Assembly: GCA_016871715.1 (NCBI GenBank)
Contig: VHCO01000053.1
Span: forward strand, 1-35,600
Reading direction: 5' to 3'
Origin: Verrucomicrobiota bacterium
GTDB taxonomy: Bacteria > Verrucomicrobiota > Verrucomicrobiia > Limisphaerales > J093
DNA: 35,600 nucleotides
The notes beneath the pieces were generated by a model. That model did no database searches. It was not told where the DNA came from and saw nothing but the letters and a program-made list of their open reading frames with translations. Shown piece after piece: positions 1 through 7,628 of the stretch. The stretch's first letter is position 1. Every line of letters begins with the position of its first letter. The translations under genes and the position numbers were made by a program.

Positions 1-128
1 CCCTCCAAATTGGTCACCGTTGGAGGGGCGAGGCGTCGCGGAGCTCCGCCCTCCAAACCGGTCGCCGTTGGAGGGGCGAGGCGTCGCGGAGCTCCGCCCT
101 CCAAACCGGTCGCCGTTGGAGGGGCGAG
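1..128. repeat. 48-bp tandem repeat, about 2.5 copies
   Basis: Units begin at 12, 60 and 108 with an exact 48-bp period; the first two are complete and differ by about one base (GGTCACC versus GGTCGCC), and the third diverges after about 21 bases. Positions 1-11 are the end of an earlier unit, so the array probably extends left of the window. Each unit carries short inverted arms (TTGGAGGG at 20-27 against CCCTCCAA at 49-56) and an inner palindrome GCGGAGCTCCGC, so a folded structure is possible. It is open in two forward frames, giving peptides with repeated GGARRRGAPPSKP, but no start context or conserved domain supports translation. I read it as an intergenic repeat. Confidence 0.8.
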
Positions 129-263
129 CTCTGCGAGCCCCCAATCTCGAACCGCAAGCCCGCAGCCCGCAATCCCGAAGGGAAACCGAGAACGAACTCG
201 ACGCCCTCCCCGTTATTGGCGTTTATTGGCGTCCATTATTAGCGGTTGCATCGAGCCGAATCC

Positions 264-890
264 ATGCCCCTGACCGTTGCCATCGTCGAAGATGACCGTG
301 CGACGCGCGAATCGCTTGCCCTCCTGATCGACGGGACGGCCGGCCTTTGTTGCCAGGCCATTTACACGGATGCGGAGACCGCCCTCCGCTCCGTGCCCGA
401 CCACCCCCCGGACATTCTGCTAGTGGACCTTCACCTGCCTGGGCTGAGCGGCATCGAGTGCGTCCGCCGCCTGCGCCCCCAACTACCCGCGCTCAAGATG
501 TTGGTGCTCACCAAGTACGAGGATGCCGACCACATCTTTCAGGCCCTGAAGGCGGGCGCCCACGGTTACCTCCTCAAGCAGACTCCGGCCCCCGAGCTCC
601 TCCGCTCGATTGTCGAGGTCCGTCAGGGCAGCGCCCCGCTCTCGAGTGAAGTCGCCGCCCGGATGGTAAGCTACTTCCACGAGCAAGGCGAACACGCCGC
701 CGCCGCCGGCCGCCTCTCGCCGCGCGAATCCGAGATCCTGGACCGCCTGGCGAAAGGCTACCTTTATCCAGAGATTGCCCACGAGTTGGACATCACCTAC
801 ACGACCGTCAACGGCCATATCAAGAGCATCTACGAGAAGCTCCACGTCCACTCCCGCGCCGCCGCCGTTGCCAAATACCTCGGCGCGTAG
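264..890 (+). CDS. NarL/FixJ-family response regulator
   Basis: Two-component output protein of 208 aa. The N-terminal receiver domain (about 1-120) has the acidic pair D10/D11, the phosphoacceptor D55 (in LLVDLHLPG), the switch threonine T83 and the conserved lysine K105 (YLLKQ). The C-terminal LuxR-type helix-turn-helix (about 143-205) starts LSPRESEILDRLAKG and continues EIAHELDITYTTVNGHIKSIYEKL. The ATG at 264 is chosen because MPLTVAIVEDD begins exactly where receiver domains begin; an in-frame upstream ATG at 246 adds six unrelated residues. No kinase is adjacent in the window, so its partner may lie to the left or elsewhere. A degenerate heptamer array starts directly after the stop codon. 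Target genes cannot be inferred. Confidence 0.92.
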   Translation: MPLTVAIVEDDRATRESLALLIDGTAGLCCQAIYTDAETALRSVPDHPPDILLVDLHLPGLSGIECVRRLRPQLPALKMLVLTKYEDADHIFQALKAGAHGYLLKQTPAPELLRSIVEVRQGSAPLSSEVAARMVSYFHEQGEHAAAAGRLSPRESEILDRLAKGYLYPEIAHELDITYTTVNGHIKSIYEKLHVHSRAAAVAKYLGA

Positions 891-892
891 AA

Positions 893-1078
893 GACCACGG
901 ACTACGGACTACGGGACCACAGGACCACAGGACCACAGGACCAAGAGACCAAAAGACCAAGGGACCACGCTGCGCGGAACACCCATCTCGCCACCCTGCT
1001 CGGGCATTTTCCCTTGGCCCCTTGCTCCCCGCTCTTTGCCCTCGGCTCCCCGCTCCCTGCTCCTTGCTTCCCGTTTCA
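893..1078. repeat. degenerate 7-8 bp repeat arrays (types A and B)
   Basis: From 893 to about 969 the sequence is variants of GGACCACA/GGACCAAG with an 8-bp period, preceded by two GACTACG heptamers (type A). From about 1011 to 1077 it changes to pyrimidine-rich heptamers such as CTCCCCG, CTCCCTG, CTCCTTG, CTTCCCG (type B). No plausible coding frame uses it. The same two types recur at 2342-2441 and 3922-3984/4341-4363. Confidence 0.7.
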
Positions 1079-1081
1079 GCC

Positions 1082-1230
1082 CACCGCTTTGAAGTACCGT
1101 TGGTGCAATCCGGACAGGGCGCGGATGCTGCGGTCGGTATGGAGCGAGACCAAGCCCCATTCGCGCGCCGCGGCAACGATCACCCGAGCACGCCTCCGCG
1201 AGCTAACGCGCGCGTGCCCTGGTTGATTCC
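1082..1230 (-). pseudogene. C-terminal fragment of an unidentified protein gene
   Basis: On the minus strand a frame ending at a TGA near 1082 reads a protein-like tail containing ARVIVAAAREWGLVSLHTD followed by RSIRALSGLHQRYFKAVG. The helix-strand pattern is reminiscent of the end of a PIN-domain or similar small alpha/beta protein, but I do not recognise the family with confidence. No start codon or N-terminal domain is visible upstream: towards 1260 the frame becomes arginine-rich and uninformative. It lies between the heptamer arrays (to 1078) and the nucleotidyltransferase partner gene. Best read as a gene remnant; it could be chance coding-like sequence. Confidence 0.3.
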
Positions 1231-1256
1231 AATCCCCAAGGCGGTGCCGGTTCGTC

Positions 1257-1424
1257 CTACAAATGCGAACCGCCCCCCGGCAGGCGCACTCGCAGAAAGT
1301 TCAGCCGCTTTTCCACCGGCAAGGCCAACCGCCGCCGGATGAGGTCCACCAGCGCACGGTCGCTCTCCCGCCGCAAAGCGGCGAGCACCGCGCGGCGTTT
1401 CTCATGACGACTGGTTTTTTTCAC
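1257..1424 (-). CDS. small basic partner of nucleotidyltransferase
   Basis: Hypothetical protein of 55 aa starting at a GTG (1424) with VKKTSRHEKRRAVLAALRRE and ending NFLRVRLPGGGSHL. It overlaps the 3' end of the upstream nucleotidyltransferase-fold gene by about 23 bp, which implies co-translation. It is strongly basic and mostly helical with a glycine-rich end; no catalytic residues are evident. The two-gene arrangement, a small protein next to a minimal nucleotidyltransferase, resembles toxin-antitoxin or MNT/HEPN-like pairs, but this partner is not a recognisable HEPN protein. Function is unknown. The alternative upstream start near 1493 would lie deep inside the neighbouring gene and is unlikely. 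Confidence 0.5.
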   Translation of the reverse strand: MKKTSRHEKRRAVLAALRRESDRALVDLIRRRLALPVEKRLNFLRVRLPGGGSHL

Positions 1425-1899
1425 GCAACGTGGCTTCGAGGATTTCCAGCACGGCCCGATCCCGCGGCCGATTTGCGGCGCGCTTGCTGACAATGATGTC
1501 CGCCAAGGACGAAACCCAAATCCGCGCGCCGCCGGTTTCCAGTCGTTCCGCCCGCGAGCGCAGGCTGTTGAACGACTTCACTCCGTGGATGACGGGCATG
1601 AAGTCGACCTGAAGTCCGCGATCGTCGTTCACCAATCGGTAGAGGGCGGAGGCCGGGTAATACGGGCGAAAGATCACCGCCTCCAGACGCGCCGCGAGCC
1701 GTTTCAACTTCGCACGGTTCGGCGGTGTGTCGCGGATCATGAAATCGAAATCCACTGTCGTTACCGGCGCCCCCTGGATAGCGGCGGCGGCGTTGCCGAT
1801 CAGGATGGCCTCCAGCCGCACTTCGGCCAGAGCGGCCACGACGGAGTTCAATAACGGCGCCGCATTCACGTTCGTCGTCGGGCACGCTAACCAGCGCAT
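1402..1899 (-). CDS. nucleotidyltransferase-fold protein
   Basis: About 165 aa, resembling the nucleotidyltransferase (NTP_transf/AbiEii-like) superfamily. The signature is the G-N motif in LIGNAAAAIQG (about residues 33-43) followed by the metal-binding pair in TTVDFDFMIRD (D50 and D52) and a probable third acidic position in LQVDFMPV. The C-terminus has SSLADIIVSKRAANRPRDR, a segment typical of this group, where it follows the catalytic core. Proteins of this type transfer nucleotides to RNA or protein and often act as the toxin or modifier in two-gene systems. The ATG at 1899 is preferred; a GTG eleven codons in is possible, and the frame stays open to 1983 without similarity. The downstream partner gene overlaps its 3' end. 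Confidence 0.7.
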   Translation of the reverse strand: MRWLACPTTNVNAAPLLNSVVAALAEVRLEAILIGNAAAAIQGAPVTTVDFDFMIRDTPPNRAKLKRLAARLEAVIFRPYYPASALYRLVNDDRGLQVDFMPVIHGVKSFNSLRSRAERLETGGARIWVSSLADIIVSKRAANRPRDRAVLEILEATLREKNQSS

Positions 1900-2248
1900 C
1901 CTGCCATGACAAGTGTCGGAATCGCGTTCGTGGAGTCCAAGTCTCTGGGCCGATGTGCCGGCAGATCGGCAAGCGCGCGGCAACGTGCATCACTCGGCGA
2001 CGACCTCGTGTGACCGAGGCAGCCTACGCCCACAACCGGGCCGCGATTTCCCTTCGGCGCTCGGGATCGCGCGCACACATCCGCGGGATTCTCCAGCACG
2101 ATGGGCGCCTGCAACAGCCGTGGATAACGCGTCTCAAACATCGCGGCGTCATCCTGACCGGAAAAAGGACGGCCTGGCGGCAGCTCCAGAGCAACGCCCA
2201 AAGGACCGCGAGCCCTGCTCACTGGTCACTGAGGATCGATGACTCCCC

Positions 2249-2300
2249 GCCGCCCACCGACGCGCCGCCCACCGACGCACTGCCCACCGACGCACTGCCC
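2249..2300. repeat. 15-bp tandem repeat
   Basis: Units start at 2249, 2264 and 2279, each containing CCCACCGACGC; a fourth, diverging unit starts at 2294. It runs straight into type C degenerate repeats, suggesting that the arrays grow by local duplication. Confidence 0.7.
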
Positions 2301-2502
2301 ATCTCCCATCTGCCAGTGACCATTATCCATTGACGGCTGCAGACGGACCACCGACCACGGATCGAAGACTCAAGACCAAAGACCAGCTACTGCCGCCCGG
2401 GGACCCCTGCTCCCTGTTCCCCGCTCCGCGCTCCCCGCTTGGCCTTCGCGTTTCACCCTCCGCGCTGCGCCGCCTGCCTCTTGCCATGGCCAGCGAGCGC
2501 AG

Positions 2503-2550
2503 GTACTCGGAAGTCTTGCCGCCGCCGACACTTCCGAGTACACTTCCGAG
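2503..2550. promoter_or_regulatory. 12-bp inverted repeat plus extra half-site, possible operator
   Basis: GTACTCGGAAGT (2503-2514) is exactly complementary to ACTTCCGAGTAC (2530-2541) across a 15-nt loop, and a third copy of the half-site, ACTTCCGAG, follows at 2542-2550. The GTG start of the Schlafen/GHKL gene is three bases later (2553). Position and symmetry suit an operator for autoregulation by that gene's own DNA-binding product, or an RNA hairpin covering the translation start. Both readings are inference. Confidence 0.45.
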
Positions 2551-2552
2551 CT

Positions 2553-3911
2553 GTGAACCTCGCTGAGCGCCTGAAACAACCGGAGGGCAAGACCCTCGAG
2601 TTCAAACGCGACCTCGCCTCGTCCGAACCCTTCTTGCGCACGGCGGTGGCCTTCGCCAATACGGCGGGTGGCATCCTGCTGGTGGGAGTCGAAGACCAGA
2701 CCCGTCGCGTCGTTGGCGTGGCCGACCCGCTGGCGCTCGAGAGACACCTGGCCAACCTCATCGGCGACCACATCCGGCCCCAACTCCTGCCGGAGATCGA
2801 GATTCACCCCTGGCGCAAGACTCACATCGTCGCCGTGCAAGTCCACGCCAGTCCTGTCCGGCCCCACTACCTCAAGGCGCTCGGCCAGGACCAGGGCGTG
2901 TTCGTGCGCGTCGGCTCGACCAACCGCCGGGCCGACCGTTTCATGGTCGAGGAATTGCGCGGGCTCTCCTGCCTGGAGGGCTTCGATGAACGGCCGATGA
3001 CGCCATTGAACTCGGAAGCGATCAACTTCCGAGTCGCTGCCGAGTTGTTTGCCTCGGTGCGCAAGTTGAGGGAGCAAGACCTGCAGACCCTCCGCCTCCT
3101 CACCAGGCACCAGGGCCGGCTGCGGCCCACCGTAGGCGGCGTGATTCTGTTTGGCCGGGAACGCGAGCGTTGGTTTCCGGACGCCTGGATTCAAGCCGGA
3201 CGCTTTCAGGGCCAGGATCGCACTCGCATCGCCGATGGCGCCGAACTGCAAAGCCACCCCCCTCGGGCGGTCGAGGAAGCCGTGGCTTTCGTTCGCAAAC
3301 ACGAAACGCGCGCGCTCGAAGTCAATGCCGTGCGCCACCACGAACAGTGGTCCATCCCGCTCGTCGCCGTGCGCGAGGCCGTCATCAACGCCGTCGTCCA
3401 TGCCGACTACGCCCAGCGCGGCGCGCCCATTCGCCTGTCCCTCTTCGACGACCGCCTGGAAGTCGAGAATCCCGGGTTGCTCCCCTTTGGCCTGACCATC
3501 GATGACATCCGTCAGGGAATCTCCAAGCTCCGCAACCGGGTCATCGGCCGGGTGTTTCGCGAGCTGGGCCTGATCGAACAATGGGGTAGCGGCATCCAAC
3601 GCATGACGGTCGCCTGCCGCGAGGCGGGCTTGCCCGAACCTCGGTTCGAGGAGGTGGGCTGGCATTTCCGGGTCACGATTCTCAAGCGGCGGCAACCGCC
3701 TCCTGGCCCGGCCGAGACCATCGATCAAGCGATCGTTCGCGCCCTGGAAACAAGCGACGGGCTCTCCACCCACCAGATCGCCCGGGCCATCAACCGCACC
3801 TCGCGGGCCACCCGCACCCGCCTCGCCGGCCTGGTCCAGCGCGGTCTGCTCGTCGAGATCGGCAGCGGCCCGAGCGATCCACGACGGAAATATCACCTGG
3901 CAACGCGTTAA
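2553..3911 (+). CDS. Schlafen-AlbA_2 / GHKL ATPase / winged-helix regulator
   Basis: About 452 aa. The N-terminal Schlafen AlbA_2 domain (about 10-125) contains TLEFKRDL, then AFANTAGGILLVGVED and VRPHYLKALG, the pattern of the family often annotated as RecG-like transcriptional regulators. A GHKL-type ATP-binding domain follows (about 270-380): AVREAVINAVVHADY is the N box, DRLEVENPG the G1 region, and EQWGSGIQRM the glycine-rich lid. The C-terminus (about 390-450) is a winged-helix-like segment (GLSTHQIARAINRTSRATRT). Such proteins are putative DNA-binding ATPases, sometimes found in defence or toxin-antitoxin loci. The GTG at 2553 is chosen because the conserved domain starts immediately after it; the frame is open further upstream only through non-conserved sequence. 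The inverted repeat at 2503-2550 abuts the start. Confidence 0.85.
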   Translation: MNLAERLKQPEGKTLEFKRDLASSEPFLRTAVAFANTAGGILLVGVEDQTRRVVGVADPLALERHLANLIGDHIRPQLLPEIEIHPWRKTHIVAVQVHASPVRPHYLKALGQDQGVFVRVGSTNRRADRFMVEELRGLSCLEGFDERPMTPLNSEAINFRVAAELFASVRKLREQDLQTLRLLTRHQGRLRPTVGGVILFGRERERWFPDAWIQAGRFQGQDRTRIADGAELQSHPPRAVEEAVAFVRKHETRALEVNAVRHHEQWSIPLVAVREAVINAVVHADYAQRGAPIRLSLFDDRLEVENPGLLPFGLTIDDIRQGISKLRNRVIGRVFRELGLIEQWGSGIQRMTVACREAGLPEPRFEEVGWHFRVTILKRRQPPPGPAETIDQAIVRALETSDGLSTHQIARAINRTSRATRTRLAGLVQRGLLVEIGSGPSDPRRKYHLATR

Positions 3912-3921
3912 CTCAGCAAAC

Positions 3922-3984
3922 GGGACCACCACGCTACCGGACCGAGGGACCGAGGGACCAAGGGACCAAGGGACGCAGGACCGT
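3922..3984. repeat. degenerate octamer array (type A)
   Basis: Repeated GGGACCGA/GGGACCAA units with about 8-bp period directly downstream of the Schlafen-like gene. It ends about 20 bases from the truncated 3' end of the BrnT-like remnant. Confidence 0.7.
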
Positions 3985-4002
3985 GGCGCACTGATGCGTG
4001 GC

Positions 4003-4129
4003 CTGGTCAAGTCCGGGTCGAAGTAGGTCACCGACAGGGCATCCTCGAAAACGGTCGCCGCTCCGCAAACGCGACCCCGTGCTGGCGGACATTCGCGGCG
4101 GCGTTGGCCGGATCCCACTCAAACCGCAT
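4003..4129 (-). pseudogene. BrnT-family toxin remnant, frameshifted and truncated
   Basis: Reading the minus strand from an ATG at 4129 gives MRFEWDPANAAANVRQHGVA, the characteristic start of BrnT (DUF497) ribonuclease toxins. About 23 residues in, the frame must change for similarity to continue: the next frame reads AATVFEDALSVTYFDPDL, the following conserved block of the family. Similarity stops near 4003, so roughly half of a typical 90-aa protein is missing. No brnA-like antitoxin gene follows; the octamer array lies there instead. Both the frameshift and the truncation argue against a working toxin. The family call rests on recalled motifs rather than on a search. Confidence 0.75.
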
Positions 4130-4256
4130 GGCGGCACAGCACGGTTGTGCGCAACAACCCGCAGTCTGGAACTGCCTGTCCCTGTTAGTCCGGATTCTAC
4201 GCACTCGAAAAAGGAAAGCCTAATGAACGCCCCGCGCCTTGCTCCAATGCAGCGCC

Positions 4257-4370
4257 ACCACCGCCAAGGACCGGCTCCCTTCGCCCTCCTTCCCGTCCTG
4301 CCATCTGCCATTGGCCGTTGTTCATTGCCCCCGTCCACGCCCCTTGCTCCCTGCTCCCCCCCTAGTTTTA
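4257..4370. repeat. degenerate repeats (types C and B)
   Basis: Type C sequence (CCATCTGCCATTGGCCGTTG, from 4301) leads into type B (CTTGCTCCCTGCTCCCC, 4343-4359). This is the same order of C and B elements seen at 2296-2441, here without type A between them. The remaining part of the spacer, 4371-4524, is less GC-rich and probably holds the promoter of the next gene, but no clear hexamers stand out. Confidence 0.6.
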
Positions 4371-4524
4371 GGGGGATGTCGAAGTTGCGTAAGATGCTAA
4401 ACTCCCCGACACCTGCCGATGAATTGTGCGCTATCACAATAGCCAATTACCACCGCGTCCACCAGCAGCGCCGGAGCGCCTGACGCCAACCAACCTCACG
4501 CCCCTTACCCAATAGGGCAATCCC

Positions 4525-7500
4525 ATGAGAACCACCAACCACACTCAGCCACTCCCCACACCCCATCGCAGACAATGCAACCGCGAGCGCGTCTGTGTCC
4601 GACGTGCGCTCACTTGGCTTAGCTGCCTATTCGGATTCGCGCTCGCTGCCTCCAGCCAGTGTGCGGCCAGCACCGTCACGCTCGATGGCTGGTATCTCTC
4701 TTACATCGCCGCCGCTGGCGAACCCAACAATCTCATAATGGACGTGATCAATGGAGTGCTGGTCATTAAAGACACTGGGGTAACGGCCATCGACGCAAAT
4801 CCCAATGAAGGGTTCACGCAGGAGAGTCCGGCTGAAGTCAAGATCACAGCCACCCAGGTGAAGTGGATTCTCATTCATCTGCTCGACCTTGACGACCAGG
4901 CCCAGTTAACACCTAACGTCAACATCGGCTGCGAGTTCTATGGCGGCGATGGCAACGACACGATGACCGGCGGTGCGCGCTATAATGTGTTTCTTTGGGG
5001 TGACGGTGGCTGGACCTGGGGCAACGACACGTTCATTGGCGGCAGCGGCTTCAATGGCCTGGGCATCAATGCAGACTTGGATATGACCCTGACGGACACG
5101 ACCCTGACTGCCGGCCCGTGGTCCGTGACCTTTAGCGGCATTCGGCAAATCGACTGGAACGGTGGGCCAGGGAATAACGTCATGGACGCGTCGGCGGTCA
5201 CTGCAAGCAGCGGCTTTGTACTGTTGTTCTACGGCAAGGACGGAGACGACACGCTTCTGCTGGGCGACTGCCCCCAAATCGTCTTCGGCGACGGCGGCAG
5301 CGACAGGCTCATTGGCCCTGACTTGCCGAATACCTGGCACGTCAGCAGCGCCGATGCTGGCACTGTAGGCGGCGCCACCTTCACCGGCATCGAAAACCTG
5401 ACAGGTGGTACTGAAGACGATGAGTTCATCTTCGCCAACGGCGCTGGGCTAAGCGGGAGAATCGACGGCAACACAGGCACCGACACCCTCGACTGGAGCC
5501 AATCCTTGGCGGCGCCGGTCGCTAGCATCGCGGGCTCCGGCACCCTCGACGGCTCACGCGGCACCGCTTCGAACCTCGGCGGCGGCTTCGACAATATCGA
5601 AAACCTGCTAGGCTCCACCCCGCCGATGGTGTTCGATGGGTTCCATGCCCCGATCGGCGGGCGCCGGTTCCAGTTCCCAGGCGACTCGGCGCAATACCTG
5701 GTGATTCGCCTGAACAACGATGGCTCGGCGGATCGATCGTTCCGGTCGATTCCGGCAGGCGTCGCTGGGACGGGCGCCCGTACCGTACGAGGCCTCCGGT
5801 CCTTGCCGGATGGTCGGCTGGTGGCGGCGGGCGAGGGCGCGATTCGGCTCTTGCCCGATGGAACTCTGGACGGATCATTCACCCCACCGATACCTGATCA
5901 CCTGAGTTTCAGCACCTCCTCTTGGATGGCGTTGTTGAGTGGCGGGCGGCTGCTGCTTGGCGGAAACATGGCCTTCGCGAGTCCTCCTATCACCAATCGC
6001 GTCGTGTGCCTGAACGGGGACGGAACCTTGAATGTCGATTTCATCCTGCCCGAACTGCAGTCGGAAGTATATCTGCTCGGCGCAGCGCGTCAGCCTGGAC
6101 GAGGACTCCTGGCGTGGGGAGAGTTCGATCGACTCGGCCAAGTCTCGCAACCGGCAATGGTCCGCGTGCGCAGTGATGGCACCCTCGACGCCACGTTCAG
6201 GCTGGTCGCCACGAACGGAACTCCCGATGATCCCTACGGGCCATTGGCACGGACTAACATCGTGGTCGTGCGTGACGTACAAGTGCTGCCCGACGGCCGC
6301 TTCTACGCTGTGGTCGGCACTGGCGATGAGCGCATCTTCCCCTACCTTTACGAGACCAAGCGATTCCTGCCGGACGGGAGCCCCGACCCCACCTTCCCGT
6401 ACAAGTTCCCCAATTCTAGCTTCGCAAGTGGTGGCAGCGGTCTCAAACTGTGGAACGACCGCTTGATCTACTGGAGCAACACGGATCGGAATGTCGTCGA
6501 TGGAAAATTCCCATTCGGGCGGCTGCTGCCAAGTGGTGCGGAAGACCCCTCGTTTGTGCCCTTCACCAACCGCCTCGGGCGTCTGGAGACCGGCGCGGGC
6601 GGGAGCCTGGTGAAGGCCGAAGTCGGCTCCTTTCGGGTCGTGGCCGTGGACGCGGCTGGTGGGATGATTGCGAGCCTAGGCACGGCAGTAGCCGGCGACC
6701 TTCAGAACCGGTTTGGCTTTCAACTCATTCGCCTGAAGGCGGATGGCAGCCGCGATGCCGGCTTTGTCAGTGGCTCGGCGCTTGGCGGGCCCGGCTACCA
6801 GACTTACCCCGTGCTGCTGAATCCAATTACGGGCCAGTATGAGCAAGTCCTGACGGTCTATCCCGGTTGGGACCCATTTCTGGCGGCGGCGTTGCTACCT
6901 GACGGAGGCCTGGTCGCTGGCGGACTGTTCGACCGGATAGGCACGCTCAAGACGACGGCTTTGGCGAAACTCGATGCGTCGGGGAAAGTCGATGCAGCAT
7001 TCAAGGCAAACGTCGAGTTGGTGAAGCTGGACGCCACGGGGGGCCTACCGGAAGTGCACAGTGCTCAGGTCGATGCTCTGGGACGCATCTGGATCACGGG
7101 CAATTTCAACTCGATCAACGGCGTGTCGTGCAGTGGCATCGCCAGACTCCACGCGGATGGGGCCCTGGATGAAACGCTGGCGCCAGAGTTGGAATACCTT
7201 TCTTATACTGCGTCTACCTCGGGCCTTTTTGCCGATGAGTCGGGAGCGCTCTACGTTTATGGGAGCTACCGCCTTCCGGGAGAATTATGGCCGTACGCGC
7301 TCACTGAATTATCCGCCGACGGTCCAAAGCAACTGGAGATCGCCATCTCTTCAAGCGAAATCGAGGTCAGATGGCCAAGCGGCCGTATCGAGTCTACCGG
7401 TTCGGCTAAAGGAACCCGGACGCCCGTGGCGAAAGGAGTGTCCCCAGTCTATCGGCCTCCTTGGTCGAGGGCACAAGAGTTCTTCCAGATCCCACACTGA
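4525..7500 (+). CDS. secreted RTX-like / delta-60 repeat protein
   Basis: 991 aa. The N-terminus is a long signal peptide: basic region, hydrophobic core ALTWLSCLFGFALAA, probable cleavage after CAAS near residue 49. Residues of about 125-330 carry hemolysin-type calcium-binding motifs (YGGDGNDTMTGG, YGKDGDDTLLLGD, FGDGGSDRLIG). From about 375 to 930 there are delta-60 (DUF5122) beta-propeller-like repeats, with recurring LPDG, L.DGTLD.SF and ALLPDGGLVAGGLFDRIG. The C-terminus ends with a short tail (W..GRIEST...SPVYRPP...FFQI) resembling the tail of the LamG protein at 12.5 kb. It is probably exported and surface-associated; the ligand is unknown. No operon partner is evident: repeats lie upstream and an unrelated minus-strand gene follows. 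Confidence 0.85.
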   Translation: MRTTNHTQPLPTPHRRQCNRERVCVRRALTWLSCLFGFALAASSQCAASTVTLDGWYLSYIAAAGEPNNLIMDVINGVLVIKDTGVTAIDANPNEGFTQESPAEVKITATQVKWILIHLLDLDDQAQLTPNVNIGCEFYGGDGNDTMTGGARYNVFLWGDGGWTWGNDTFIGGSGFNGLGINADLDMTLTDTTLTAGPWSVTFSGIRQIDWNGGPGNNVMDASAVTASSGFVLLFYGKDGDDTLLLGDCPQIVFGDGGSDRLIGPDLPNTWHVSSADAGTVGGATFTGIENLTGGTEDDEFIFANGAGLSGRIDGNTGTDTLDWSQSLAAPVASIAGSGTLDGSRGTASNLGGGFDNIENLLGSTPPMVFDGFHAPIGGRRFQFPGDSAQYLVIRLNNDGSADRSFRSIPAGVAGTGARTVRGLRSLPDGRLVAAGEGAIRLLPDGTLDGSFTPPIPDHLSFSTSSWMALLSGGRLLLGGNMAFASPPITNRVVCLNGDGTLNVDFILPELQSEVYLLGAARQPGRGLLAWGEFDRLGQVSQPAMVRVRSDGTLDATFRLVATNGTPDDPYGPLARTNIVVVRDVQVLPDGRFYAVVGTGDERIFPYLYETKRFLPDGSPDPTFPYKFPNSSFASGGSGLKLWNDRLIYWSNTDRNVVDGKFPFGRLLPSGAEDPSFVPFTNRLGRLETGAGGSLVKAEVGSFRVVAVDAAGGMIASLGTAVAGDLQNRFGFQLIRLKADGSRDAGFVSGSALGGPGYQTYPVLLNPITGQYEQVLTVYPGWDPFLAAALLPDGGLVAGGLFDRIGTLKTTALAKLDASGKVDAAFKANVELVKLDATGGLPEVHSAQVDALGRIWITGNFNSINGVSCSGIARLHADGALDETLAPELEYLSYTASTSGLFADESGALYVYGSYRLPGELWPYALTELSADGPKQLEIAISSSEIEVRWPSGRIESTGSAKGTRTPVAKGVSPVYRPPWSRAQEFFQIPH

Positions 7501-7611
7501 GGCGGGAAGACTGGCACGAACAGTGAGCGGCCGACGAGGCATCCAGAGCTCAAGAAACGGCAGTGGTGGCCGTAAGTCCTAAGGACAACGGAGGTACAGA
7601 CAATGGCGGTC

Positions 7612-7628
7612 GGGCAGTGCCTGCCCTA
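7612..7628. repeat. short palindromic element
   Basis: GGGCAG (7612-7617) and CTGCCC (7621-7626) form a perfect 6-bp stem with loop TGC. It overlaps the stop codon of the small HTH gene. It could be a degenerate REP-like element or a weak terminator without a U-tract. Confidence 0.4.

Larger units (their letters stand above)
1900..2552. other. gene-poor stretch with repeats
   Basis: No convincing gene. Minus-strand frames at 1900-2222 are open but match nothing I know. A small hairpin (CCTCG/CGAGG) lies near 2009-2025. Positions 2249-2300 carry a 15-bp tandem repeat with core GCCCACCGACGC (three units plus a partial one). About 2296-2335 is type C repeat sequence (CCATCTGCCAGTGACCATTA). Positions 2342-2388 are type A (GGACCACCGACCACGGA) and 2399-2441 are type B (CTGCTCCCTGTTCCCCGCT). 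The end of the stretch holds the inverted repeat before the Schlafen-like gene. Confidence 0.6.

Noticed and set aside
1..128. CRISPR array
   Set aside because: The units are adjacent 48-bp tandem copies without variable spacers, and no cas genes are present.
10..273. Repeat-encoded peptide with repeated GGARRRGAPPSKP
   Set aside because: Two frames are equally open, there is no start context, and the array looks like a spacer repeat.
2370..4118. Minus-strand open frame of 582 codons opposite the Schlafen-like gene
   Set aside because: It is the complement of a well-supported coding region and has no domain; only its first part reads the BrnT remnant, which is described separately.
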